From: CAYGLF01 sp964350945
GTDB taxonomy: Bacteria > Chlamydiota > Chlamydiia > Chlamydiales > JAAZZY01
Direction: 5' to 3'
NCBI GenBank assembly: GCA_964350945.1
Contig: CAYGLF010000002.1
Coordinates: 186,001 to 250,000, forward strand
DNA length: 64,000 bases
Translations under genes and position numbers: made by a program
Part shown: in pieces, positions 15,971 through 25,112 of the stretch
Layout: each line of letters opens with the position of its first letter
Numbering within the stretch: position 1 is the first letter of the stretch
The notes under the pieces: model-generated
Database searches by the model: none
Told to the model about the DNA's origin: nothing
What the model saw: the letters and a program-made list of their open reading frames with translations, nothing else

Positions 15971-16606
15971 TTAAATAACTCCTAGTTTAGCTAATTTATC
16001 AACTAAAAGATCATACCTTTCTAGAGTCATTCTTTTTTTTAGTTTTTCTTCATCACTTTCAATGGAAGCGCCATATTGCCACCAAGAATATTTTGTAACT
16101 CGATCAATCAATCGAAATTTATCTTTATGTGATGGACCTCTTATAATCAAAGAGACTGTTCCTGGTTTTGCAATGACAGAATGATACTGTGAGGAATGGA
16201 GTGTATAAGAGTCGCCTTTTTTTTCATGACGGACTTGCACCGGAATAAGGTCATCAAACTCAGGAGAAGCAACATTTCCTTTAATCCCATAAATAATGTG
16301 CTTGTAGCCTCCAGATAAAATATGACTGGAGTAACTCCAACGATGATCGTGAGGTCTATCGAAATAATTATCTGCAAAAATATGCAATCTAATTCTTATT
16401 CCTTTTTCTTCATCATTATGTAGGATAATTTTATCCAAAATATCATAATGCTCACATAGTGAAAATAAGTCGTTGTTATGCCGTACTTGAAGGATGGAAT
16501 GTTTTAGGCTTTCTTTATTTAAATACTTGCAAAAAAGAGCCCTGGACTGGTCGTCAAATTCTTCAGCATTTAAAGGCTCTTGTTGTTCGTAAAGTCCTTG
16601 AGTCAT
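15971..16606 (-). CDS. Cupin-like metal-binding oxygenase-type protein
   Basis: A 211-residue protein. A double-stranded beta-helix signature is visible: RLHIFADNYFDRPHDHRWSY (about 74-93) supplies an HxH pair and an Arg/Trp, followed by ILSGGYKHIIYG. The second half, YTLHSSQYHSVIAKPGTVSL (about 134-153), supplies a further His. This matches the two cupin motifs that hold Fe or another metal. I start at ATG 16606, which has AAGGAAGGAA upstream; the frame is open to a TTG two codons earlier that lies too close to it. First gene of the five-gene operon. Confidence 0.65.
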   Translation of the reverse strand: MTQGLYEQQEPLNAEEFDDQSRALFCKYLNKESLKHSILQVRHNNDLFSLCEHYDILDKIILHNDEEKGIRIRLHIFADNYFDRPHDHRWSYSSHILSGGYKHIIYGIKGNVASPEFDDLIPVQVRHEKKGDSYTLHSSQYHSVIAKPGTVSLIIRGPSHKDKFRLIDRVTKYSWWQYGASIESDEEKLKKRMTLERYDLLVDKLAKLGVI

Positions 16607-16636
16607 ATTCAATTTCCTTCCTTTAAAGGAGAAGTC

Positions 16637-16645
16637 TGCTATAAT
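16637..16645 (+). promoter_or_regulatory. Extended -10 promoter for the Nudix gene
   Basis: TGCTATAAT (16637-16645) is a consensus extended -10 element. No good -35 is seen upstream, as expected for this class. It reads towards the Nudix ATG at 16685 in the 78-base divergent gap, which must also hold the promoter of the radical SAM operon. Confidence 0.45.
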
Positions 16646-16684
16646 TTGTTTTTAAAAGCAAATTTTGAAAGAAGGGCATAAAAT

Positions 16685-17128
16685 ATGACAGAAGTGCAGT
16701 CCAAAAGATCAAAAGCTATTTTAAATGTTTATTTAGTTCTGAGAGATGAACATGGAATTTTACTATCCTTGAGAAAAAACACTGGATACTTTGACCATTT
16801 TTATGGTTTTGTAGCGGGTCATGTAGAAGAGAATGAATCTGCAATGCATGCCGTTATTAGAGAAACTAGAGAAGAAATAGGGATTGAAATTACGCCAGAA
16901 TGTTTAACTTTAAAAAGTATGATGCATAGAAAGACAGATCGAAATAATGTGGATCTATTTTTTGAATGTTCACAATGGAAAGGAGAAATCGATAATAAAG
17001 AGCCCGCTAAATGCGAGCGTATTGAGTTCTTTGATTTGAATTCTCTGCCGGAAAATACTATTCCCTATATAAGAAACGCTCTTAAGAATATTGTTAGTAA
17101 CAACCTTTATTTTGAAGAGGGGTGGTAG
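16685..17128 (+). CDS. Nudix hydrolase
   Basis: A 147-residue protein with a complete Nudix box at about residues 43-65 (GHVEENESAMHAVIRETREE, then IGI). The glutamates that bind magnesium are present. Family members cleave nucleoside diphosphates linked to another moiety. Specificity is not predictable here, although the NVYLVLRDEHGILL start is common in the ADP-ribose / 8-oxo-dGTP-like small group. AGAAGGG precedes ATG 16685. It is divergent from the radical SAM operon, which suggests shared regulation and a nucleotide-linked product or intermediate. Confidence 0.85.
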   Translation: MTEVQSKRSKAILNVYLVLRDEHGILLSLRKNTGYFDHFYGFVAGHVEENESAMHAVIRETREEIGIEITPECLTLKSMMHRKTDRNNVDLFFECSQWKGEIDNKEPAKCERIEFFDLNSLPENTIPYIRNALKNIVSNNLYFEEGW

Positions 17129-17261
17129 GATCTTAGTATAGTTATTCTTCACAAAGATAAATACCTATCATAAGGGGATTTGAGGCCTCTACATCGTACT
17201 GATTATGAATAACTAAAAACCCTTAGAGTAATTTACCGTTCAATTGATTGTCATACCCCGA

Positions 17262-18851
17262 TTAACAAAACTGTTTGACCCATGCATGAAATTCGAGGGG
17301 TTTTTTCATCGCCATTTCTATGAGCCGATCCCAGCGCATACGATTGCCGTGAAAAAAGATCTTTTCTTGTAAAAATTTTGCGATATTCTTGTGTCCATAC
17401 ATCGAAGGAGATTGGTTCAAAGTTTCAAAGTGCTCTTTGAGCATAGAAGCAAAAAATTCTCCAAGAAGGTAGCTATGGTAGTAAACAGGGGCCAATCCTA
17501 TGTGGTATTTACACGCCCAATCGCATTTTCCTCCTCGAAAAGAAGTGGGGCTGGTGCCTTGGTACCTTTGTACCAGAGACCACCATAAGTTATTAAGATC
17601 TTGATCAGGCTTTGCATAGAGGCTGGCTTCAAAATGAACCATTACAAGAACCCAGCGGCTGAAAATTAGCTGCCTTCTTTTTTGGCTCTGCACCGCATTT
17701 TGCAAAGGCCCTTCTTCTGGGTTCTCTTTATTAGAGAGCGTTTTTAAAAGAATGGGGTCATAGGCTTGTCGCCCGGTGATTAAAGCAATTGCTTCAGTGG
17801 TGATCATATGGGGAGGCTCTTTGAGGTACCAGTTAAGCTCTGGGTCATACCCTTTTTCATACACCGCATGGCCTAGTTCATGGATCACTGTTTCTAACCA
17901 GCGGATATTGGGGCGAATATTGGTTAAAATGCGGATGTCTTGATCGCGGTCTAAGTTCATGCAAAAAGCATGTTGATTTTTACCTTGTCTTTCAAAAAGG
18001 TCACTGCGCTTTAGAATATCATCTACCTCAAATCCCATAGAAGTGAAAAATTTCTCTCCAGCTTGTACAAGGTCTAGTTCACTGACTAATGAGTCAAGGC
18101 CCATATTTGGTAAAGGGTCCTCTTGGCAAAAAGGATCTGCCCAAGCCCAGGGGCCGATAGTTGCTTGGGGAACTTGATAGTGCTCTGCTAGTTTTTCTTC
18201 TATTTCATGATGCATTTTAAAATAGCTTTCACGGGTAGCTTGATCGAACTCATCTAAAAATTCAAAGAGCCATTTTTTATCAGTCTCTTGTAAGTCGAGC
18301 TGCATTTGGTAATAGTCAGAGTATTTCAAGCGACGAGCAACTTCATTTCTTTTTTTCACAAGATCTAATATTTGCTCTGAAAGAGTCATTCCAATTTGTT
18401 TACTTGCATCCCAGGCATTTTTTCTTCTCTCGACATCAGTTTCTGATTTTAAAATTTCTAGTAGGTCATTTTCAGTATACTCTTTTCCTTCAAAAGGGAC
18501 TCTAAAGTTGGCATAGGTTTGAGATAGCAAAGCTTCTTTTTGGGCAATCTCTTCAATTAAGCTTTCAGGAAGGCAAGAAACTTTATGCTTTTTGATTAAT
18601 AAATTTAAGACTCTGAGCAGTTCTATAGAGGTGACAGAACATTCTTTTTTAAGAGCTGAAAGCATTTGTGCATTTTCTTCATTACAAAAGAGCATTTCAA
18701 GCTCTTTGGTAAGTGTTGAGTAATCAGCCATCGCTTGTTTAGACCCTGTAGTCTCCAGTTCCCAAACAGCTTTATTTTGCTCAATACTCTTATCTTTGAT
18801 TTGCTTGATAAAATCTTTCAGAAAAAGATTGAAGGCTTGCTCTGTCTTCAT
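17262..18851 (-). CDS. M2/M3-like zinc metallopeptidase
   Basis: A 529-residue mostly helical protein with the zinc motif HELGH at residues 324-328 and a third ligand Glu353 in MITTEAIALI, 25 residues on. Conserved helices (LVKKRNEVARRLKYSDYYQM, about 165-184) resemble M2 (ACE-like) and M3 oligopeptidases, which cleave short peptides. No signal peptide, so it probably acts in the cytosol. ATG 18851 has GGAA six bases upstream; a GTG 12 codons earlier is less likely. Residues after the active site (RWVLVMVHFEASLYAKPDQD) fit M2 better than M3. Last gene of the island before rodA. Confidence 0.75.
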   Translation of the reverse strand: MKTEQAFNLFLKDFIKQIKDKSIEQNKAVWELETTGSKQAMADYSTLTKELEMLFCNEENAQMLSALKKECSVTSIELLRVLNLLIKKHKVSCLPESLIEEIAQKEALLSQTYANFRVPFEGKEYTENDLLEILKSETDVERRKNAWDASKQIGMTLSEQILDLVKKRNEVARRLKYSDYYQMQLDLQETDKKWLFEFLDEFDQATRESYFKMHHEIEEKLAEHYQVPQATIGPWAWADPFCQEDPLPNMGLDSLVSELDLVQAGEKFFTSMGFEVDDILKRSDLFERQGKNQHAFCMNLDRDQDIRILTNIRPNIRWLETVIHELGHAVYEKGYDPELNWYLKEPPHMITTEAIALITGRQAYDPILLKTLSNKENPEEGPLQNAVQSQKRRQLIFSRWVLVMVHFEASLYAKPDQDLNNLWWSLVQRYQGTSPTSFRGGKCDWACKYHIGLAPVYYHSYLLGEFFASMLKEHFETLNQSPSMYGHKNIAKFLQEKIFFHGNRMRWDRLIEMAMKKPLEFHAWVKQFC

Positions 18852-18920
18852 ATATATTCCAACTTTGGTTTCATTAAATGAACTCACCTCAAATTATAAT
18901 AAATACTTTTTTTTAGATAG

Positions 18921-20063
18921 ATGAAGTTGTTTGAATTCAAATATATTAACCGCATTGACTGGAGAATTGTCTTGGTCATCTTTGTTCTGATGGGCGTTAG
19001 TTTGGTTATCATGTCAGAGGCGCACTCTTTATCGAGCATTGAAGAAATAATCGACCAGCCATTTTGGACGCCTCTTGCTTTGAGCCAGCTTAAATGGTTT
19101 TGTATGGGCCTTGTGGCCTATTTTTTATTTGCTTCTTTTGATTATAACAAACTTCGTGAGTGGGCTTGGATTTTATATGCTGCCATGCTCGTTGCTTTGA
19201 TCGGGCTATTTTTTACATCGCAGAGCCATAATGTGCATCGCTGGTATCGCATTCCGGGACTTTTTTATATTCAACCCTCTGAGTTCTCAAAATTAATTGT
19301 GGTGATTACATTAAGCTGGTATCTGGAGAAGCAAAAAAGATTTTTAGGGCAATTTCAACAGGCTTTTGCCGCCCTTTTAATTGTAATTGTTCCCTTTCTA
19401 CTTATTTTGTTTCAGCCTGACTTAGGTTCTGCCTTGGTATTATATCCCGTCGCTCTGGTCATGTTTTATTTTGCAGATGTCTATCGTCCCTTAATTAAGG
19501 TGATGCTTTTAGGGTTGATTGGGGGTGTTTTTGTTTTTTCTTCGATTTTAATGGGGATTATTCCTTACGAGAAGATGAAACCAGTGGCCACAACTTTCAT
19601 GAAAGAGTACCAATATCAGCGCCTAGACCCAGAAGACTATCACCATAAGTCTGCGGCTTCAGCCATCTCTTTAGGGGGGGTGACTGGAAAAGGGTGGCGT
19701 AAAGGGGATTTTACAAGCGGTGGTTGGCTGCCAGCTCCCCAGACAGATTCGGTTTTTCCCAACTTTGCAGAGCATTATGGCTTTTTGGGACTCCTTTTTC
19801 TACTTGCTAATTTTTATATTTTAATATACTTAAGTTTCAAAGTATCAGTTGTTGCAAAGGATCATTTTGGTAAACTCCTATCAACAGGAGTTGCAGTTTA
19901 TTTGGCAATGCATATTCTGATTAATATAGGGATGATGTGCGGGATGTTGCCGATTACAGGAGTCCCTTTAATATTAGTTACCTATGGAGGATCCTCGAGT
20001 ATTGTAACTCTAGGAGCTCTTGGAATATTACAAAGTATCTATAGCCGGAGGTTCATGTTTTGA
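18921..20063 (+). CDS. rodA: Rod-shape-determining protein RodA (SEDS glycosyltransferase)
   Basis: A 380-residue polytopic membrane protein of the SEDS family. It has about ten hydrophobic segments, starting RIDWRIVLVIFVLMGVSLVI. The family's key region FQPDLGSALVLYPVAL (about 163-178) holds the conserved Asp, and the C-terminal part has FPNFAEHYGFLGLLFLL and ITGVPLILVTYGGSS. SEDS proteins polymerise lipid II glycan strands with a class B PBP. In chlamydiae they work in septal peptidoglycan, since FtsZ is missing. Position near birA agrees with Chlamydia. It ends in a TTGA overlap with the next gene. Confidence 0.92.
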   Translation: MKLFEFKYINRIDWRIVLVIFVLMGVSLVIMSEAHSLSSIEEIIDQPFWTPLALSQLKWFCMGLVAYFLFASFDYNKLREWAWILYAAMLVALIGLFFTSQSHNVHRWYRIPGLFYIQPSEFSKLIVVITLSWYLEKQKRFLGQFQQAFAALLIVIVPFLLILFQPDLGSALVLYPVALVMFYFADVYRPLIKVMLLGLIGGVFVFSSILMGIIPYEKMKPVATTFMKEYQYQRLDPEDYHHKSAASAISLGGVTGKGWRKGDFTSGGWLPAPQTDSVFPNFAEHYGFLGLLFLLANFYILIYLSFKVSVVAKDHFGKLLSTGVAVYLAMHILINIGMMCGMLPITGVPLILVTYGGSSSIVTLGALGILQSIYSRRFMF

Positions 20064-20641
20064 AAAATTCAACCAAACACTCATTTTTATTTAACCCTGA
20101 GCAATGGGTCGGTGATGGGACCATCACTTTCAATGAGTTTGGCCATGGGCTGAAGTTCTATACTCATTGGAAAATGAATGACTCTACTGATGAAAAAATT
20201 ACTTGTATCCAGGAGATTGAAGTTGAGGGGCTTATGGATAAGACCCAAAATCGATTTACTCTAACAGATATTAAAAATAACACCTTTTCCATCACGCTAG
20301 AAAATGAAAGCCTTGGAAAGGTGATCGGTAAAGGCGTTTACGATGACAAGACGGTAGCTTGGGAATTTTCCAATAAAGAGCTTGGTTTTGAAGGGTTTGA
20401 AATCTATGAACTGCAAGAAGATGGAGGTTATGTTACTCGAGGTGAATATATCTCAATCGACCAACTACGTACCATTATCGAAGGAAAAATCAGCAAAAAA
20501 GCCATAAGCTCTACAAAGGGTTGTCCTAAAGCATCGAAATCAAGTGCTTCGGAATCAAATATCAAAAAGACTCAAACTGAAGAACCACAACCGTTAGAAT
20601 CAGAAAAGAAATCGGCTGAGGAAGAAGAGTTAGAACCTTAA
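20060..20641 (+). CDS. Hypothetical protein coupled to rodA
   Basis: A 193-residue protein I do not recognise. Residues 8-125 look beta-rich (WVGDGTITFNEFGHGLKFYTHW, with GKGVYDDKTVAWEF later) and resemble a small beta-barrel lipid-binding-type fold. Residues 145-193 are a Lys/Ser/Glu-rich disordered tail. The start is TTG 20060, four bases overlapping the rodA stop. A GGAGG at 20047-20051, eight bases upstream, makes this start convincing. Cotranscription with rodA hints at a cell-envelope link, but that is inference. Confidence 0.7.
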   Translation: MKNSTKHSFLFNPEQWVGDGTITFNEFGHGLKFYTHWKMNDSTDEKITCIQEIEVEGLMDKTQNRFTLTDIKNNTFSITLENESLGKVIGKGVYDDKTVAWEFSNKELGFEGFEIYELQEDGGYVTRGEYISIDQLRTIIEGKISKKAISSTKGCPKASKSSASESNIKKTQTEEPQPLESEKKSAEEEELEP

Positions 20642-20688
20642 TTGTTCTAGCTTTTCCAAAGCTCTCTGCCTAATTATACCCAATGTAA

Positions 20689-21342
20689 CTAAATTGCGTT
20701 GCTGCGACGACGGAGTTTTGGACTATCAAATGGGTTGGGGGTCTTTGCAGAGACAAACAATTCAGAGCTTAATTGACCTCTAATATCACAATCTAGCCTG
20801 AAGCCATAATCAGGTTGTTTGATCCTTTGATAGTCATGCGTATCAAAAGACATCTTAGTCCTCAGATTAGAAACCCATCTGTGAGCTCTCGCCAACTCAC
20901 TATGGGAGGCCTTTGCAATAGATATCCAGTTTCCACTTGTTTGTGTTCTGGAAATGTCATCTTCATTTAGGTACGGATAAGTTATCATTTGGCTTATAAG
21001 GCTAGGTATTCGCAAGGCAGACACACGGTATTCTCTACCTTCTTTAGAGAGATAGGCAAATAAGCAACCATCCACTTTAGGGGTCTGTTTAAATAGTGGG
21101 TGACAAAATTTAGAATGTGTATTGATTTGTAGAGTTACAAACATTTTATCAAATTCTTCTAGATCATTCACTGACTGTACAGTTCTCATTCGTTCTTGAT
21201 CAAGGGTTAGCCTTTGTGCTACATTTCTTAAAAACATTTTTTGAGAATCGAAGGTACTACTAAAATCTTTTGTTGGGCTGCCTGCTAGAGAATCAGGTGG
21301 GGGACTGATTGGGGAAAGGTTATGGATAGATGACAGTGTCAT
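20689..21342 (-). CDS. Hypothetical protein
   Basis: A 217-residue protein of unknown function. The first 30 residues are rich in Ser and Pro (SPISPPPDSLAGSPTKD), as in many type III effector N-termini. A helical stretch and a polar C-terminal half (residues 60-200, for example GRLDC-like and RTQTSGNWISIAKASHSEL) follow, ending in a basic KLRRRSNAI. No signal peptide or membrane segment. ATG 21342 has a weak GGAA upstream. It lies convergent to the rodA-linked gene. Confidence 0.55.
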   Translation of the reverse strand: MTLSSIHNLSPISPPPDSLAGSPTKDFSSTFDSQKMFLRNVAQRLTLDQERMRTVQSVNDLEEFDKMFVTLQINTHSKFCHPLFKQTPKVDGCLFAYLSKEGREYRVSALRIPSLISQMITYPYLNEDDISRTQTSGNWISIAKASHSELARAHRWVSNLRTKMSFDTHDYQRIKQPDYGFRLDCDIRGQLSSELFVSAKTPNPFDSPKLRRRSNAI

Positions 21343-21434
21343 GGGTAGAGTTCCAATTTAAAATAAAAAAAAGCATTTTAAAGAACTTAGCATAAAAGTA
21401 AAGCTTTAGCATACGTAACTATTTTACTTACTGG

Positions 21435-22664
21435 CTACTGGCTCGCGATAACTTTGAATGTGAGTAAGAATTGAAGTATAAAGACTGCTAGCCCTAGTAG
21501 AATCATTGATAAGAGCCCTAAGCGCCCTCCACCTACTTTAAAAGAGCGTTCTTTTTTCTGGATATAGCGGCTATTCCAAACCATCAACGCCGGCATAATA
21601 ACAAAGAGAGTCACACAGCCAAAGCTTCCTGCATAGCTCAGCGCTAAAAGGAAGATTTTTGGGAATAAAATAGCTAAGACTACTGGAGGAATAAAAATAA
21701 AACCGCATAAAATGAGCTTCCCACGGCCCTCTTTTTTAATGCTGAAGCTGTCTGCTAAAAAGTCAAATAAACTTAAAATGACGCCTAGGTAAGAGGTGGC
21801 AATAGCACAGAAGGCAAAAGTCTGACTGAAAGTGACTACCGAAGAGTTTTGGATAATATAGCGTAACGCGTCCGATGCGGGTTTACCTTTTTCAAGGAGA
21901 TCTCGAATGCTCACAGGCCCTTCGATAGGAACAATCCCTAGGACAAACCATTCCCAGATAATATAGATGATCAGAGGAATTAACCCCCCTAAAACAATGA
22001 CCCATTTCAGTAGTTTAACGTCTCTTTTAAGGTACGTGGTTAAGGAGGGGAGTACATTTTGAAAAGTGAAGGAAGTTGCAATGACGGGTATGCCCATAAG
22101 TGTGTAGGACCAATTCGAATGCAAAAAGTTTGTAGGTTGAATGAATTTTGCTCCAAGCGTGATAAGTAGCGTATAGCTTGCAACAATCCCTAAAACGAGG
22201 ATGAAGTTAGTGTTTGCAACGACTCGAGTTCCTGAGTACAGGGCAGGTATATAAATAAATAAGCTGAGGAAAATCCCAACCCAAGATGAAAAGCTTGTTT
22301 TAAATACGACTTCTAGAAGGTTATTGATCAGGGATCCACTGACGGCTAAATACGCAACAGATACACTATAAAACAAAAAGATATAGGTAATAAAGGCAAT
22401 AACTTTCCCCGCATTGCCTAGTGTGTTTTTAGCCATTGTGAGCAAATTGGCTTCGTAACCCATGGTGAGGTTGACTTCTAGTAGCATGAAGCTTGCGTAG
22501 GTAATCACAAGCCACGAGATAAAGTAAATACATACTGAGGGCCAGAATCCTGCTAGGCCTGTAAGGACGGGAAGGGCGAGCATGCCGGCACCTATAGAGG
22601 TACCGGCAGCTATGAGAACAGCTCCAATAAAGGTAAATGGTCTGGATCTAGACGCAGATTCCAT
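21435..22664 (-). CDS. tyrP: Aromatic amino acid transporter, TyrP family
   Basis: A 409-residue membrane protein of the hydroxy/aromatic amino acid permease family. It has 11 hydrophobic segments. The hallmark start is FTFIGAVLIAAGTSIGAGML (about 10-29), the first helix with its unwound GTxIGAG substrate site. A later QNVLPSLTTYLKRD loop is also conserved. It imports tyrosine or tryptophan from the host. It starts 11 bases after rpsJ, in the same direction, and may be read from the str operon. A second copy lies at 54005. Confidence 0.87.
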   Translation of the reverse strand: MESASRSRPFTFIGAVLIAAGTSIGAGMLALPVLTGLAGFWPSVCIYFISWLVITYASFMLLEVNLTMGYEANLLTMAKNTLGNAGKVIAFITYIFLFYSVSVAYLAVSGSLINNLLEVVFKTSFSSWVGIFLSLFIYIPALYSGTRVVANTNFILVLGIVASYTLLITLGAKFIQPTNFLHSNWSYTLMGIPVIATSFTFQNVLPSLTTYLKRDVKLLKWVIVLGGLIPLIIYIIWEWFVLGIVPIEGPVSIRDLLEKGKPASDALRYIIQNSSVVTFSQTFAFCAIATSYLGVILSLFDFLADSFSIKKEGRGKLILCGFIFIPPVVLAILFPKIFLLALSYAGSFGCVTLFVIMPALMVWNSRYIQKKERSFKVGGGRLGLLSMILLGLAVFILQFLLTFKVIASQ

Positions 22665-22675
22665 AAAAAAAGCCT

Positions 22676-22996
22676 CTAAGCAGCTTTAATTTTAATATCC
22701 ACACCTGCTGGTAGGCTCAGCGTTTTTAGAGCGTCAATAGTTCTTCCTGTTGGATTTAAAATATCCATGAGTCTTTTATGAGTCCGGATTTCAAACTGCT
22801 CACGTGATTTCTTATCAACGTGTGGAGATCTTAAAACAGTATAAATTTCACGTCTTGTGGGAAGAGGAATGGGTCCTACAACGCGTGCGCCTGTTCTCTT
22901 GGCGGTCTCTACAATATCAACTGTTGCACGATCTAAAATTCTTTGATCATACCCTTTAAGTCGAATTCTAATTTTCTGCTTATCATTTTTCGCCAT
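22676..22996 (-). CDS. rpsJ: 30S ribosomal protein S10
   Basis: A 106-residue protein with IRIRLKGYDQRILDRATVDI at the start and the typical GPIPLPTRREIYTVLRSPHV loop (about 41-60) followed by SREQFEIRTHKRLMDI. It is part of the small subunit head. It follows fusA by 14 bases in the order rpsL-rpsG-fusA-rpsJ, as in Chlamydia, with no tuf gene between. Confidence 0.97.
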   Translation of the reverse strand: MAKNDKQKIRIRLKGYDQRILDRATVDIVETAKRTGARVVGPIPLPTRREIYTVLRSPHVDKKSREQFEIRTHKRLMDILNPTGRTIDALKTLSLPAGVDIKIKAA

Positions 22997-23010
22997 GATT
23001 TATTTACCCA

Positions 23011-25098
23011 TTACTTTTTAATAATTTCTTCTTGTACTTTGTTTGGCACTTTCTCAAAGTGGCTCGGCTCCATACTGTAATTAGCACGTCCAGATGAAAG
23101 TGATCGAAGTGAGGTTGAATAGCCTGACATTTCACTTAGTGGCACTTCAGCTTCTACAATCTGCTTGGCCTTTTGAGCTTTTTGTCCCTGGATTTTACCA
23201 CGTCGTCTGCTAATGTCTCCTAAGACATCTCCAAGGGAGGCGTCTGGGGTGCTTACAGTGACTTTCATAATTGGTTCTAAGATGACTGGCTTAGCTTGCT
23301 TTGCAGCTTCCTTAACAGCCATAGAACCACAAATCTTAAAGGCCATTTCACTAGAGTCGACATCGTGGTAAGAACCGAAAACAATTTGCACTTTGACATC
23401 GACTAAGTTATATCCAGCTAAAACTCCGCTAGTAAGTCCTTCTTCAATACCTTTAATTGTAGGTTGAATGTATTCTTTTGGAATAACTCCACCAACAATT
23501 TTACTGACAACTTCGTTACCTTTACCAGCTTCATTAGGTTCAATTTCAACAACCACATGTGCGTACTGTCCACGTCCACCTGATTGCTTGACGAATTTAG
23601 TATCCGCTTTACTAGGTTTTGTGATGGTTTCTTTGTACGCAACTTGGGGTTTCCCAACATTCGCTTCGACGTTAAATTCGCGCATCATACGGTCACATAA
23701 AATCTCAAGGTGGAGTTCTCCCATCCCTGAAATAATAGTCTGACCAGTTTCCATGTTAGTGTTTACTCTAAAAGTTGGATCTTCTTCGGAAAGAGCTGAA
23801 AGTGCGATCGATAGTTTTTCTCGGTCTGCTTTTGATTTAGGTTCAATAGCAAGAGAGATTACGGGCTCAGGAAAATCCATTTTCTCTAAAAGTAAGGGAT
23901 TGTCTGTAGAACAAAGAGTATCTCCTGTTCCTGTATTTTTAAGACCGATACATGCTGCAATATCACCTGTATAAAACTCATCGCGGTCTTTACGTTGGTT
24001 TGAGTGCATCTCTAAAAGTCTTGTAACTCTTTCTTTTTTACCTTTAGTGGTATTGATCAGCGTACTTCCTTTAGTCAAAGTGCCGCTGTAGATACGCACA
24101 AAAGTTAGCCTTCCAACATAAGGGTCGGTCATGACTTTAAAAGCGAGCGCCGCTAAAGGGCTGTCATCGCTTGGTTTGAGCATAAATTCTTCGTCGGAAT
24201 CTTCTTTAATTCCTTTAATTTGTCCACGGTCTAAAGGCGACGGCATCCAGCTGATAACTGCATCTAGAAGTTGTTGCACCCCTTTATTCTTGAAGGCAGA
24301 CCCACATAGAACAGGGTTGAATTTATTTTGACAAACTCCTTTACGTATGACCTTGTGAATTTCATCTTGAGTTAAAGAGTCAGGATCCTCTAAGACTTTA
24401 GTCATAAAGGCGTCGTCATTTTCATCAATAGTAGCAAGTTCATCAAGAAGATCTGCACGCATTTGGGCGCACTTTTCTTTAAGGTCAGCAGGAATTTCGG
24501 TCTCATCCCATTCAGAGCCTTGTGTCTCATCTTTAAAGATGAGTGCTTTCATGGTGATAAGGTCTACCATCCCTTTAAAGTCACCCTCTGCACCAATGGG
24601 GCAGTGGACAGGGATTGCATTAGCGCCTAGTTTTTCTTTCATGGTGTTGACAGCGTCGAAGAAATCAGCGCCGGTTCGATCCATTTTGTTTACAAAGGCA
24701 ATACGAGGCACTTTGTATCGGTCAGCTTGTGCCCAAACAGTCTCAGATTGGGGTTCTACTCCTGATACGGAACAGAAAACCGCAACAGAACCATCGAGAA
24801 CTCTTAGAGAGCGTTCGACTTCAATGGTAAAGTCTACGTGACCTGGAGTGTCAATGATATTAATTTTGCAGTCTTTCCAATAAATTGTTGTTGCCGCACT
24901 AGTGATGGTAATTCCACGTTCTTGTTCTTGCTCCATCCAGTCCATGGTAGCAGCCCCTTCATGGACTTCTCCAATTCGGTGGACACGACCCGTATAGTAT
25001 AGGATACGTTCGGTGGTGGTGGTTTTTCCAGCGTCGATGTGCGCCATAATACCAATGTTACGCACATTGGACAACTTGTCTTTATCGGATCTAGCCAT
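23011..25098 (-). CDS. fusA: Elongation factor G
   Basis: A 695-residue translational GTPase. The P-loop AHIDAGKTTTTERILYYTG is at about 19-37, followed by the switch II region IDTPGHVDFTIEVERSL (about 82-98) and the NKMD (about 137) guanine-recognition motif. Domain IV and V sequences (SGGRGQYAHVVVEIEP, GDISRRRGKIQGQ) are present. It drives ribosomal translocation. The length is standard. It sits between rpsG and rpsJ with short gaps. Confidence 0.97.
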   Translation of the reverse strand: MARSDKDKLSNVRNIGIMAHIDAGKTTTTERILYYTGRVHRIGEVHEGAATMDWMEQEQERGITITSAATTIYWKDCKINIIDTPGHVDFTIEVERSLRVLDGSVAVFCSVSGVEPQSETVWAQADRYKVPRIAFVNKMDRTGADFFDAVNTMKEKLGANAIPVHCPIGAEGDFKGMVDLITMKALIFKDETQGSEWDETEIPADLKEKCAQMRADLLDELATIDENDDAFMTKVLEDPDSLTQDEIHKVIRKGVCQNKFNPVLCGSAFKNKGVQQLLDAVISWMPSPLDRGQIKGIKEDSDEEFMLKPSDDSPLAALAFKVMTDPYVGRLTFVRIYSGTLTKGSTLINTTKGKKERVTRLLEMHSNQRKDRDEFYTGDIAACIGLKNTGTGDTLCSTDNPLLLEKMDFPEPVISLAIEPKSKADREKLSIALSALSEEDPTFRVNTNMETGQTIISGMGELHLEILCDRMMREFNVEANVGKPQVAYKETITKPSKADTKFVKQSGGRGQYAHVVVEIEPNEAGKGNEVVSKIVGGVIPKEYIQPTIKGIEEGLTSGVLAGYNLVDVKVQIVFGSYHDVDSSEMAFKICGSMAVKEAAKQAKPVILEPIMKVTVSTPDASLGDVLGDISRRRGKIQGQKAQKAKQIVEAEVPLSEMSGYSTSLRSLSSGRANYSMEPSHFEKVPNKVQEEIIKK

Positions 25099-25112
25099 GA
25101 ATCATTCTCCTA

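Noticed and set aside
23418..24841. Several open frames within fusA on both strands (for example 23468-23743, 24539-24841 plus strand).
   Set aside because: They lie in the shadow of a full-length, highly conserved EF-G gene and show no family motif.
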